From a virus, in IMG/VR virus record IMGVR_UViG_3300017697_003800, positions 1 to 48,018 of that record: 48,018 nucleotides of DNA; one strand, 5' to 3'. The notes beneath the pieces are model-generated. The model searched no databases and had not been told where the DNA came from. It worked only from the letters and a program-made list of their open reading frames with translations. Shown here piece after piece: positions 15,017-23,111 of this stretch. Both the position numbers and the translations under genes were made by a program. Every line of letters begins with the position of its first letter. Position 1 is the first letter of the stretch.

Positions 15017-16663
15017 TTATTTCACTCCTATCACGCACTCTGTGAGTGCTGTTTCTTCGTTGTATTTATCCTTGATCAGTCTACCCAGGGTGTTAAAAGC
15101 GGTACATTCCTCTAGTTCTGCCACCCGGGCCTCACCATTGCCTGCTGATACCACACGATCCCCTGCCTTGCCTGAGCCCGTTAATTTAACCATAACACGT
15201 CCCTTCAATGCCACCATGGGGTGTGAGTCGTTGTTTCCGGCCTGTGCATTCATTAGGAACGCTGGTGATTCTGATATCACGCCAAAAACGGCGTCTGACA
15301 GCTCGTCCTTGCACTTGGTTATCTCTGCATGGCCACCTAAAATCACTACATCTCCCACCTCCGTGTCGCAATCTGCTTCATATCTCTCGGCCAAGTCAGC
15401 GTACATGGCACTAGTAGTGGTCGCATGTACCACGTTTGCTCTGATGTCCACAAGTGTTGGTGCTTCCATTTCTGTATCTGTTTGTGCAGACTTGAATGCT
15501 GTCCAGGCACCTCCTGCATTTCCGTATGTTGTTGATCCGTCGTCCGCGAACGTTTCATCCCAAACCCAATAAAGGTCCTGTTCTGTCGCACTTGACGTCT
15601 GACCCCTGTTGACTTTTAATCCTGTGTGATTAGGCATGCCAGCGTTGCTAGATATATTCCTGTTCAGTTCTATAATGTTGTCTTCAACTGAAAGGGTTGA
15701 TGTGTTTAATATTGTCTGTGTTCCGTCTACCGTTAAATTTCCTTTTACCCTGATGTCTCCCACTGAAGGAAGTTCTAGTAATCCTGATGAACCATCCATG
15801 GTCATCATTGTTGTTGTGACTCCACCGTCATTGACAGTAAAGATAATGTCTTTGTTTATTGTAGTCTGAGCTATTGTGAAATCATCACTTGATAACGACA
15901 TTGTAATATCTGAACCAGCACCTAATATTATACCTGTATCATTTAAAATACTAAACGAACTCGTTGTTGAATCATTTTGGTCTGATCTCAGATAGTTGGC
16001 CGCGGCCACTCCGCCCAGTGATTCTGAATCTGTTGCAGTTCCTCTGAACTTGGCTGATGACACACTTGTTGAAAGTTGTATACCTTGTGCCACCGTGGCA
16101 AATCCTGCTGATACTAATGCGGCTCCTAATGTTTCTGTAGAACTTGGCGTGAATGCAACGTTGGATATTACACCAACTACCGTGTCATTGGTTACCAGTT
16201 TCAATATAGATTGTTTTACCCCTGTGTTGTCTTCCGGTAATTCCGTTATGACCTGTGTCACACCTGATCCTGCAACTGTTGTTGGCCCAATTAGGGTCCA
16301 TGCTGATCCTGTGTAAACGTAAAGTTGTGTGTTAGTGGTGTCGAACCACAAGTCACCCTGCACTGCGTTGGTCGGTGCTGTTCCCGAATTGGTGGTCGAA
16401 CCAACTGGTTTCCATTTTGATCCTGTGTAAACATTAATTTGGTTGTTTGTCTTGTCATACCACATCTGTCCCTGCACTTTATTAGATGGTGCTGTGGTGT
16501 TGTTGAAATTCTCTAGGAGTTTGACTAGGTTCTCGTTTAACTTCTCGCCGAAACCCGCATAACCTTTTCCTATCAGTGTAAGGTCAGTGGTTGCGACATC
16601 AATTGTGCCGTCTGCCAGTGTGACCAATAAGGTCCCGAATGTGTTGTTAATCTTGTATGCCAT
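15017..16663 (-). CDS. Tail-fibre-like protein with C-terminal G2-type domain (548 aa)
   Basis: The N-terminal ~125 residues contain a module shared with the proteins at 19461-20858 and 20869-22377: IGKGYAGFGEKLNEN, a LLENFNNTTAPSN turn and repeated 'G-x-LWFDTTNxQLYVYTGSAW' hairpins. The central part is beta-rich repeats. The last 128 residues start at YADLAERYEAD (421) and continue GVISESPAFLMN and ALKGRVMVKLTG. This resembles the Peptidase_G2-like C-terminal domain of phage fibres, which folds the fibre and is then cleaved off in some phages. It is probably a host-recognition or decoration protein of the tail. The start ATG 16663 follows directly after the stop of the 60-residue gene. Confidence 0.78.
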   Translation of the reverse strand: MAYKINNTFGTLLVTLADGTIDVATTDLTLIGKGYAGFGEKLNENLVKLLENFNNTTAPSNKVQGQMWYDKTNNQINVYTGSKWKPVGSTTNSGTAPTNAVQGDLWFDTTNTQLYVYTGSAWTLIGPTTVAGSGVTQVITELPEDNTGVKQSILKLVTNDTVVGVISNVAFTPSSTETLGAALVSAGFATVAQGIQLSTSVSSAKFRGTATDSESLGGVAAANYLRSDQNDSTTSSFSILNDTGIILGAGSDITMSLSSDDFTIAQTTINKDIIFTVNDGGVTTTMMTMDGSSGLLELPSVGDIRVKGNLTVDGTQTILNTSTLSVEDNIIELNRNISSNAGMPNHTGLKVNRGQTSSATEQDLYWVWDETFADDGSTTYGNAGGAWTAFKSAQTDTEMEAPTLVDIRANVVHATTTSAMYADLAERYEADCDTEVGDVVILGGHAEITKCKDELSDAVFGVISESPAFLMNAQAGNNDSHPMVALKGRVMVKLTGSGKAGDRVVSAGNGEARVAELEECTAFNTLGRLIKDKYNEETALTECVIGVK

Positions 16664-16666
16664 CTA

Positions 16667-16849
16667 CTATTCTCTTGGCAGGTTGTCTCTGATCTCTACA
16701 AGCCAACTTACATCACCAACAATTTTAATTAATATACTTGCGAGTTTAGGATCTATTCTTTCCTGGACATATGCATTTTCGTCCCATGTCAGTTCGTCCT
16801 CCATCTCGAAGTTGTTGATATAATCTGCTACTTCTTGTTTTGTCGCCAT
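16667..16849 (-). CDS. Unknown acidic protein (60 aa) in tail block
   Basis: A 60-residue acidic protein (MATKQEVADYINNFEMEDEL...) with two predicted helices, one around residues 3-20 and one around 34-55. AAGGAG stands 9 bases before ATG 16849, a strong ribosome-binding site, and it is packed between the GNAT-like gene (18 bases away) and a fibre gene (3 bases away). An AATAAATA late-promoter-like octamer lies at 16869-16876, upstream. It may be a small chaperone or tail component; nothing in the sequence fixes its role. Confidence 0.75.
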   Translation of the reverse strand: MATKQEVADYINNFEMEDELTWDENAYVQERIDPKLASILIKIVGDVSWLVEIRDNLPRE

Positions 16850-16867
16850 TTTTGATACTCCTTATGC

Positions 16868-17356
16868 TTATTTATTAGTCTTCTTGTGGCTTTTTGATTT
16901 GAGATATTCGTTTGATTCATCATCACTTATCCAAGCCAAATCTTCGTATTTTTCTTCGTTTAGATTCATAATGTACTGATTCACATTCTTTTCAACTAAT
17001 TTCATATCTCCGTGCCTAGTATACAATTTTTCTAGGGCTTTTTCTGCCGTATGGGTAATTATTAATTCTACGCCTGCAGTCTTGGCCACTTCTCTCACTC
17101 CTTGCAGGATCATTTTCATGGCCTTGAATAATTTTATTTTACCTGTTGCTGGATTGGAGAATATACCATACATATATCCGAATTTTACCTCTGGGTTTAA
17201 GTATAAACCTAATGCACAAATAGGTTCTTCGTCTTCAACCATGATACCCTGTGGTGGTAACATTTCTTTTGGCATTACACTATCAAATTCATGTTCTTTG
17301 CACCATTTTTCCAGAATTGGATAGTCCTGGTCTAAATCCCATACTCTATGTTTCAT
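16868..17356 (-). CDS. GNAT-like protein (162 aa) in tail block
   Basis: A 162-residue protein with a GNAT-like order: an N-terminal KHRVWDLDQDYPILEKWCKEH, a central pair of strands (PICALGLYLNPEVKFGYMYGIFSNP), a long helix (KLFKAMKMILQGVREVAKTA), then VELIITHTAEKALEKLYTRHGDMKLVE, which resembles the C-terminal GNAT 'aLYxxxGF' region. It is marginally like the acetyltransferase at 2362-2919. The basic tail KSKSHKKTNK may be disordered. A location between a Hint-containing tail protein and fibres is usual for marine T4-like phages, where it may modify a virion protein; this is inference. No good ribosome-binding site is seen before ATG 17356. Confidence 0.55.
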   Translation of the reverse strand: MKHRVWDLDQDYPILEKWCKEHEFDSVMPKEMLPPQGIMVEDEEPICALGLYLNPEVKFGYMYGIFSNPATGKIKLFKAMKMILQGVREVAKTAGVELIITHTAEKALEKLYTRHGDMKLVEKNVNQYIMNLNEEKYEDLAWISDDESNEYLKSKSHKKTNK

Positions 17357-17374
17357 ATATGTACTATTGTATTA

Positions 17375-19456
17375 TTATTTGCCGGTAAAGTCAACTATTT
17401 GCTTGTCTACCAAGCCAATGCTGTTCTGAGCGTGTTCTCTCCACTGCCCAAAGTAGTTTTCGCCTAATGTTTCAAGTCCTTGTTGCTCAAAACCATCGAA
17501 GTAGTCTGTGAATAATGTGTCTTTGATCAGTATTCTTCTGTTCTCTGTTCCAAATACATAAACTTTTACTTCATCATCACCTAATGGCTTACCATGTTTA
17601 GTATCTCTGACTCTCATCCAAGTGCCATCTTCTTTCACCATGTGTGAGCCCGAAACTTTGATTCCTTTGTAATCATGTAAATCGCTGGTTAGAAATTTAC
17701 CAGTTCCAAACACAATTCCGCCCACTGCAACTTCATCGCCTAGATCAACTTGCTCTACTGGCTTAATAGTTCCATCCGCCATTGTTATTGGCGTGCCTGC
17801 TAGGAAACATTTGTTGTGTACAACATAGTTGTCAGCAATATATGATTTGTCATTTGAAATATGGAAGTTGTATAAAGGCAACTCGGGTTGATTTATTTCT
17901 TTTGATTTAATTTTTGTAATCTCAAACAATCCATCCCCTGTGATAATCTTGTCTCCAACTTGTAATGCACCTTTCAATTCTTCATAAAGTTCTACACCAT
18001 CACGTTCTTTTGTTTTCTCTGGTTTGACTGATTTCCAACCTTCTGTAGTCATAAACGGGTGTTCTGATGTAAAGAAATAATGTTCACTGTCATTGAATGT
18101 GTACAACTTCCTGTCACCCAAAAGCACCCAATCTAATTTTACTACCGTGTTATTTCCGTTGTGTCCTCTCACTTCCTCACCGACCACGACATCTTCAATA
18201 TTTTTAAGTGTGCCGTCAGCCATTGAGATTTTAGTGCCTGCAACAAAACAACTGGTACCACCTCCTATGGGTGCTCCATATTTAGATGTGGACGTGGATG
18301 CTAGACTGTATCCACTCGCCGTGTGCGGATTGTGTCTCACCGCTGGCTTTGATACTGGTGCAACGAATCCTCTGCCTCCGCCATCACCTTGGCCGCCACC
18401 TGACTGTGGTGGAATGTTCGCGATGGTTGGAATACCTCCCGAGCCTTCCGTGCCCGATGTCGCGCCTCCTATTGCGTTTCCGAACTGTGCTGAATTTCCA
18501 TTGAACAGTATGTCACTGGAGAATATTGATTTCCATACTCCTCCTACCTTAACGAAACCTGAGTTAATGTGTTTCCATGTGTCTGACACTTTGACATAAA
18601 TCTCATCAAATGATTTATATGTGCCACTTACCTTGACTTTGCTGTCTGATGGTACATTAAATATTAATACGGCTTTTCCAGCACCTCCGGCCGCACTGCC
18701 GCTACCACCTTTGGCTATACCTGATGAATAGTGGGCACTGCCTGATCCTCCCGGTAAGATACCTGATCCATCATCTGCAGATCCTCCTGAGGGTACCAAA
18801 TTTGATCCGGATTTTCCACCGAATCCTCCTGCGTCACCTGTTGCTCCTGAACCACCTGTTCCCCCATCGGCTCCTCCACCTCCGGCACCTCCACCACCAC
18901 CGTCTCCGGAGTGGCCCGCACCGTTCTCTCCCAGTGTGCCTGGTGTATTACCTGTTGCTGAATTTGTGTTTATTCCTACTCCACCACGTGACGAGTATCC
19001 TGTTCCGCCGCCGCCGCCACCGCCGCCTGCAATGGCTAATTTAATTGTGTCCGCCGCTTGGCCATTTTCGAATAACGTTACTGTGGTCGCTCCACCACCT
19101 CCGCCACCAGAACCTGATGATCCGACCGGTCCTGAACTTCCGCCCTGGCCTCCCGAATAACCTGTCAAACTTTTTCCGTTTCTACCGCCGTCGGTCTCTC
19201 CACCTGATCCTCCTGCTTCTGCACCACCACCAACCGCAACACCAATTAACTTGGCTCCTGCGTATGCTGATATATCTAAATCTGTTACAGTCACATAGTG
19301 TCCAGCGGCACCGCCCGCGACACTACCTTGAGAATCCATTCCTCCAGGGCCGCCACCTCCGCCCCACAAGTGCATGGTTAGGGTAGTTGTTCCTGCTGGT
19401 AACTCTGCTATTTGAAATTGACCCGTGTAATTGAAAGTCTTTGTAATTAATGGCAT
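17375..19456 (-). CDS. Glycine-rich tail protein with two tandem C-terminal Hint domains (693 aa)
   Basis: Residues 1-30 are a beta-rich cap. Residues 32-265 are glycine-rich tracts (many runs of 3-8 Gly), comparable with the polyglycine-helix sandwich of T4-like gp38-type adhesins. Residues 275-400 include two short repeated hairpins (KVSDTWKHI, KVGGVWKSI). Then two Hint modules follow: C403 to N548, with CFVAGTKISMADG, a TSEHPF block and an ending VVHN (547-548); and C550 to about 655, with CFLAGTPITMADG and VSGSHMV but no terminal HN. Hint domains catalyse N-S acyl shift and self-cleavage or splicing. It starts at ATG 19456 with GGGAGG 9 bases upstream. Its role is probably receptor-binding or adhesin maturation. 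Confidence 0.82.
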   Translation of the reverse strand: MPLITKTFNYTGQFQIAELPAGTTTLTMHLWGGGGGPGGMDSQGSVAGGAAGHYVTVTDLDISAYAGAKLIGVAVGGGAEAGGSGGETDGGRNGKSLTGYSGGQGGSSGPVGSSGSGGGGGGATTVTLFENGQAADTIKLAIAGGGGGGGGTGYSSRGGVGINTNSATGNTPGTLGENGAGHSGDGGGGGAGGGGADGGTGGSGATGDAGGFGGKSGSNLVPSGGSADDGSGILPGGSGSAHYSSGIAKGGSGSAAGGAGKAVLIFNVPSDSKVKVSGTYKSFDEIYVKVSDTWKHINSGFVKVGGVWKSIFSSDILFNGNSAQFGNAIGGATSGTEGSGGIPTIANIPPQSGGGQGDGGGRGFVAPVSKPAVRHNPHTASGYSLASTSTSKYGAPIGGGTSCFVAGTKISMADGTLKNIEDVVVGEEVRGHNGNNTVVKLDWVLLGDRKLYTFNDSEHYFFTSEHPFMTTEGWKSVKPEKTKERDGVELYEELKGALQVGDKIITGDGLFEITKIKSKEINQPELPLYNFHISNDKSYIADNYVVHNKCFLAGTPITMADGTIKPVEQVDLGDEVAVGGIVFGTGKFLTSDLHDYKGIKVSGSHMVKEDGTWMRVRDTKHGKPLGDDEVKVYVFGTENRRILIKDTLFTDYFDGFEQQGLETLGENYFGQWREHAQNSIGLVDKQIVDFTGK
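17492..18250 (-). other. Tandem Hint (intein-like) domains
   Basis: Hint 1 spans residues 403-548 (18250-17813): N-terminal Cys403, a TxxH-like block B (T-S-E-H at 463-466) and a C-terminal His547-Asn548. The next residue is Lys549, not Cys/Ser/Thr, so canonical protein splicing is not expected; cleavage as in bacterial intein-like domains is. Hint 2 starts at Cys550, two residues later, and keeps block A and block B but lacks the C-terminal HN, as in hedgehog-type Hint domains. Confidence 0.8.
18662..19369 (-). repeat. Glycine-rich coding repeats
   Basis: Codons for residues 30-265 of the Hint protein are dominated by Gly (cc(t/a/g/c) on the plus strand), with about ten clusters of three or more glycines. 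This suggests packed polyglycine II helices as in phage receptor-binding tips. It is also the most GC-rich stretch of the window by eye. Confidence 0.75.
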
Positions 19457-19460
19457 GGGA

Positions 19461-20858
19461 TTAAGCCTCCCTTACAAACCAAAAGTCTCCGTCGGCACCA
19501 TCACTGCCTGTGGGCTGGGCAGTCGAAACTGTTTTTGCCGCTCCGCCCCACTCATTGCTTAAGGTAGCAACTGCACCAATCGTTGGTACATTAGTGTTTG
19601 CTGTGTCTGTGTATGTGATGGCTGTCACTGCACCTAGTGTCATTGACGTTGCTTTGACGTTACCGCCCGCTGTTGTTTTTAAAACTTTTCCCTTGTTGGC
19701 ATTGCCATCCTCTGTCGCATCTGCCAATCTTATCACTTGTGAGTAACTCTGGTTTTGACCTGCTGACCAATGGTTCTCTGATACATCATAGAACATCCTA
19801 GCGTCGTCTGTGTCAGATGTCTCAACTATAAGTCCTGCATCTGCTTCTGAGTTGCCTGTGTTTACTTTAATGAAAGCATCATCATAGGTTGAAATATTTG
19901 ATACTGAGCTGTTGTATTCACCTGTGATGTTCAGGTTACCGTTTATCGTTATATCTCCTGTTGATCCATCCATGGTCATTATAGACTTTGGAGTACCGCC
20001 ATTGTTGACAGAAAATATTAAATCTTTATCTTCTGACGCTTGTGCAACTGTTACATTGTTGCTGGAAACTGTTATTGATAGTTCTTGTGCATCACCAATT
20101 ATTATACCTGAATCGGTGTCTACTGTAAGTGCACCTGTTGTGGTATCCGCCGCATCTGATCTTAGGAAGTTACCGCCTGCAATTACTGTGCCTGAAGTAT
20201 TTGTTGTGCTGGAAACATCTATTGCTGATGCCTGTGAACTTGAACCTTCAAATGCCGCACCTAGTGTAGAGTTAAGTGTTATACCTGCTTTGATTGATGC
20301 AAACCCTGTCTGAGTGGCACTTGGCGTGAATGTTTCTTTTGAAAGTATTGCGACTCTTGTTGCTCCTGCGTACATTGATGAAACTACCTTGTTACCACCT
20401 GAACTTGCTAGAGTCTCTATCTTCCAACCTGATTCTGTCTGTCCAGCAGTGAATGCCGGTCCAATCAATTCCCATTCGTCGTTAATTTGATGTGTTCTAG
20501 AATCACCAGTGTAAACAAAAACTTGATCGTTTGTTGGATCTAACCATAAATCACCTGCTGATGGTGATGTTGGCAGTGATGAGCTGGCTTTTGCTCCGCC
20601 TGTTGGCTTGAAGCTCGTGCCGTCGTACACTTTGATCTGATTTGTTGTTGTGTCAAACCACAGTTCACCCTTTAGAGGTGCAGTGGGTGCCGATGTCGAA
20701 GCGGCATTTTCTAGCAGTTTGACGAAATTCTCGTTTAGGCCTTCACCAAACCCTGAAAAACTCTTACCAAATAACTGTAACGAAGTGGTGTTATCACTTG
20801 TTCCGTCCGTGATTGTTGTTACTACTGTTCCGTCTGTTTTGTTAATTGTGTACGCCAT
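19461..20858 (-). CDS. Tail-fibre-like protein (465 aa), paralogue without G2-type domain
   Basis: A 465-residue protein starting MAYTINKTDG from ATG 20858. The frame is open 10 codons further upstream, but that part runs into the previous gene. It shares the N-terminal fibre module (FGKSFSGFGEGLNENFVKLLENA, then LWFDTTTNQIKVYDGTSF) with two neighbours. Several beta-rich repeats follow (SIMTMDGSTGDITINGNLNITG), ending in a short tail with PTGSDGADGDFWFVREA. Unlike its two paralogues it has no YADLAE/G2-type C-terminal domain, so it may be truncated or need the folding domain of a partner. Its last codons carry the GGGAGG ribosome-binding site of the Hint protein gene. Confidence 0.75.
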   Translation of the reverse strand: MAYTINKTDGTVVTTITDGTSDNTTSLQLFGKSFSGFGEGLNENFVKLLENAASTSAPTAPLKGELWFDTTTNQIKVYDGTSFKPTGGAKASSSLPTSPSAGDLWLDPTNDQVFVYTGDSRTHQINDEWELIGPAFTAGQTESGWKIETLASSGGNKVVSSMYAGATRVAILSKETFTPSATQTGFASIKAGITLNSTLGAAFEGSSSQASAIDVSSTTNTSGTVIAGGNFLRSDAADTTTGALTVDTDSGIIIGDAQELSITVSSNNVTVAQASEDKDLIFSVNNGGTPKSIMTMDGSTGDITINGNLNITGEYNSSVSNISTYDDAFIKVNTGNSEADAGLIVETSDTDDARMFYDVSENHWSAGQNQSYSQVIRLADATEDGNANKGKVLKTTAGGNVKATSMTLGAVTAITYTDTANTNVPTIGAVATLSNEWGGAAKTVSTAQPTGSDGADGDFWFVREA

Positions 20859-20868
20859 TTGCTTATAT

Positions 20869-22377
20869 TTATTGTCTTCCAGCCACAATATTAATCGTGC
20901 CTATTTCGGTTGAATTGTACTCTTCTAGTGCTTTTCCTACCACTGTTCCCACTTTTGGATCGTTTCCTTTTCTAGCAACACCCGGATGTTGTGAGTGTGT
21001 TACCAACATGTCACCTTTGTTAATAACTCCCACTACTTTACATGGTACTTTACCTTGCAACGCCACTGCTTGTCCTGTTGCTTCTGAATTCATTAAGTAT
21101 GCTGGATTTTCAGAGATGACTCCTGCCACTCTTGGGTCAGCACCCATGCTTGAAACTGTGATCTCTTTATCGCCACCAAATATGACAACCGTGCCCACTT
21201 CGTACTCCGAGTCGGACTCGTATATCTCAGCCAAGTCAGCGTATTGAGCCGACGTTGCTTTTGCATATACAGTGTTGTATTTCTTTAGAGATGTTCCTAT
21301 GTCGTATGTTGTATTTGTGTCTGGTGCGATTGCCTTTGAAGTTAGTGTACCACCCATCACCAATGTGCCCATGGTGTTTGCACCTGAGCTTGTTAAATTT
21401 CCTGTAACGTTTCCTGTAACGTTTCCTGCTACTGCTGTTTCAATTGACGTTGCTTTGATTACGCCATTAACATCAAGTGTTGTTGTTGGTGTTGCTGTTC
21501 CAATACCTACTCTAGCATCTGCACCATCTATGGTCATTACTGTGGTTGTTACACCACCATCATTAACTTTGAATGATATATCTGTGTTTGCAACTGTGTT
21601 AGAAATAATTGCGCCGCCGGCGTCAACTGTTAAGGTTAAATCCGAGTCAGCACCAACAATTAACCCACCATCGTTAGCAACTGATAAAGTTCCCGATGTT
21701 GCGTCGTTGGCATTTGATCTCAAATAGTTTGCCGCCGCTACACCACCCAGTGCATCTGCATCTGTGGCTGTGCCTTGGAATTTTGTATCTGCTATTGCTG
21801 TTGTCAGTGTTATACCTTTTTTGACAGTTGCGAAACCTGAAAGCGAAGCCTTTGGTGTGAACTCATCTTCCGAAATTACTGCGATGAGATTTCCATCATT
21901 GAACAATTTCGTAATGTTCTGACTGGCGTCTCCTGAATCTAGTATGGTGTCAAAGGTCAAACCACTGGTTGTACCTGTTGCACTAGGAGGCCCTACCAAA
22001 ATAGATTGTGTACCGTTGTAGAAATACATCTGTCCTGTGTCTGAATCTATCCAAATGTCTCCAGCACTCAAACCACTCGGTGCCGCAGATTGGTACGGTG
22101 CACTACCACCTGCAGTCTGGAACGCAGTTCCGTTGTACACTTGTAATTTGGCATTTGTTGAATCCCACCACAGTTGGCCTGGGATAGGTTTCGTGGGTGC
22201 TGATGTATTAGAAAAATTTTCTAACAAGTGCAGGAAATTCTCTGCTATGGATTCACCATATCCTGCATAACCTTTACCTATGAAACTTAGATCAGTCTGT
22301 GTGTTTATCACACCGTCCTGAACAGTGTACTGGTTTGGCGATGCCGAAGCGTTAGTCTTGTTTACAGTGTATGCCAT
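20869..22377 (-). CDS. Tail-fibre-like protein with C-terminal G2-type domain (502 aa)
   Basis: A 502-residue member of the same paralogous set: the N-terminal module has GKGYAGYGESIAENFLHLLEN, PGQLWWDSTNAKLQVYNG and GDIWIDSDTGQMYFYNG. The middle contains beta repeats and a tandem Gly-Asn-Val-Thr stretch. The C-terminal 124 residues begin at YADLAEIYESD (379), continue GVISENPAYLMNS and ALQGKVPCKVVG, and end in a GTVVGKALEEY segment, as in Peptidase_G2-like fibre domains. Adjacent genes indicate a tail/fibre function, likely host recognition. Its ATG lies directly against the preceding stop. Confidence 0.78.
   Translation of the reverse strand: MAYTVNKTNASASPNQYTVQDGVINTQTDLSFIGKGYAGYGESIAENFLHLLENFSNTSAPTKPIPGQLWWDSTNAKLQVYNGTAFQTAGGSAPYQSAAPSGLSAGDIWIDSDTGQMYFYNGTQSILVGPPSATGTTSGLTFDTILDSGDASQNITKLFNDGNLIAVISEDEFTPKASLSGFATVKKGITLTTAIADTKFQGTATDADALGGVAAANYLRSNANDATSGTLSVANDGGLIVGADSDLTLTVDAGGAIISNTVANTDISFKVNDGGVTTTVMTIDGADARVGIGTATPTTTLDVNGVIKATSIETAVAGNVTGNVTGNLTSSGANTMGTLVMGGTLTSKAIAPDTNTTYDIGTSLKKYNTVYAKATSAQYADLAEIYESDSEYEVGTVVIFGGDKEITVSSMGADPRVAGVISENPAYLMNSEATGQAVALQGKVPCKVVGVINKGDMLVTHSQHPGVARKGNDPKVGTVVGKALEEYNSTEIGTINIVAGRQ
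21398..21428. repeat. 12-bp tandem repeat (Gly-Asn-Val-Thr codons)
   Basis: The unit tttcctgtaacg occurs about 2.6 times in a row, coding on the minus strand for GNVT-GNVT-GNLT within the 502-residue fibre protein. It is a plausible slippage site altering fibre length. Confidence 0.7.
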
Positions 22378-23102
22378 TAGTATCCTGTGTTACCGCCTGA
22401 TGTGGTTCCACTCACTGTGTTTGATGTTGACAGTGCTGTAGAACTTGTTTCAGTGAAAGTTGTTAAACTCTGTATCCTTAGAGTGTAATCTATCTGTATA
22501 AGTCTGTTCAATGACTTCTGTACCGGGTGGAATATAACGTGTGTCAACAGTTTGTTGGTTGCTCCGTTCTCTGTTCCTTCCCATGATTTTAATCCTAATT
22601 CGTCGAACACATATGCACCGTTGAAATCTGTTGTGTTGTCAAACGCCGCCTGTCCTGTTGGCTCACCATAGTCCAGTGTGCAAGTCACAACAATGTCTGT
22701 GTATTTGTTTCCTGCCGTGTGTCTCACTTCCATCTTGTTCCTGGTTGTATCTTTGTTGGTTGCGGAGTTGTCATCCACCACTTTGTAATATGTTTGATTG
22801 TATAAAGAAGCATTTGTACCTGTTGAGTTTGGAGTAAGGTATGTGATTACCCCTGTTGGGTCAACGCTTGTACCGCCATTGCCCAGTGCAATCTCATGCA
22901 CAAACCCTGTAGACTTGTTTGCCAATGAATTGGCCAACGCCTGAGACATGTTCTCGTAATGTATCGCATTTCTCTTGTCTACGATAACCTCACCTGTTTC
23001 TGGGTCTGAAATCTTGATGTGCCCCGTCATCATAACACCCGTGTTATCCTGAGGCTTTTTGTTGTCTTCTTTTGATTCTGTTGGTTTGTTGTCCTGTGTC
23101 AT
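22377..23102 (-). CDS. Virion structural protein (241 aa), possible baseplate wedge component (gp8 position)
   Basis: A 241-residue protein. A disordered, charged N-terminus (about 25 residues of Asp/Lys/Glu/Asn) is followed by MTGHIKISDPETGEVIVDKRNAIHYENMS, a motif familiar from marine T4-like structural proteins encoded just after the gp7-position gene. ALGNGGTSVDPTG and a C-terminal HVIFHPVQKSLNRLIQIDYTLRIQSL beta segment complete a beta-rich fold, ending in a Ser/Thr/Gly tail. By position it may correspond to T4 gp8, but I do not see direct sequence likeness to it. The start is ATG 23102, 9 bases after the giant gene; no clear ribosome-binding site is seen. Confidence 0.65.
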   Translation of the reverse strand: MTQDNKPTESKEDNKKPQDNTGVMMTGHIKISDPETGEVIVDKRNAIHYENMSQALANSLANKSTGFVHEIALGNGGTSVDPTGVITYLTPNSTGTNASLYNQTYYKVVDDNSATNKDTTRNKMEVRHTAGNKYTDIVVTCTLDYGEPTGQAAFDNTTDFNGAYVFDELGLKSWEGTENGATNKLLTHVIFHPVQKSLNRLIQIDYTLRIQSLTTFTETSSTALSTSNTVSGTTSGGNTGY

Positions 23103-23111
23103 CTAGTGTAT

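Noticed and set aside
15060-15067. GATAAATA late-promoter-like octamer on the minus strand
   Set aside because: One mismatch, within the coding end of the fibre gene about 50 bases before the next ATG; possible but not distinguishable from chance.
17813-18250. A true splicing intein
   Set aside because: The residue after the terminal HN is Lys, and the following segment is another Hint domain rather than a conserved host protein, so ordinary splicing is unlikely.
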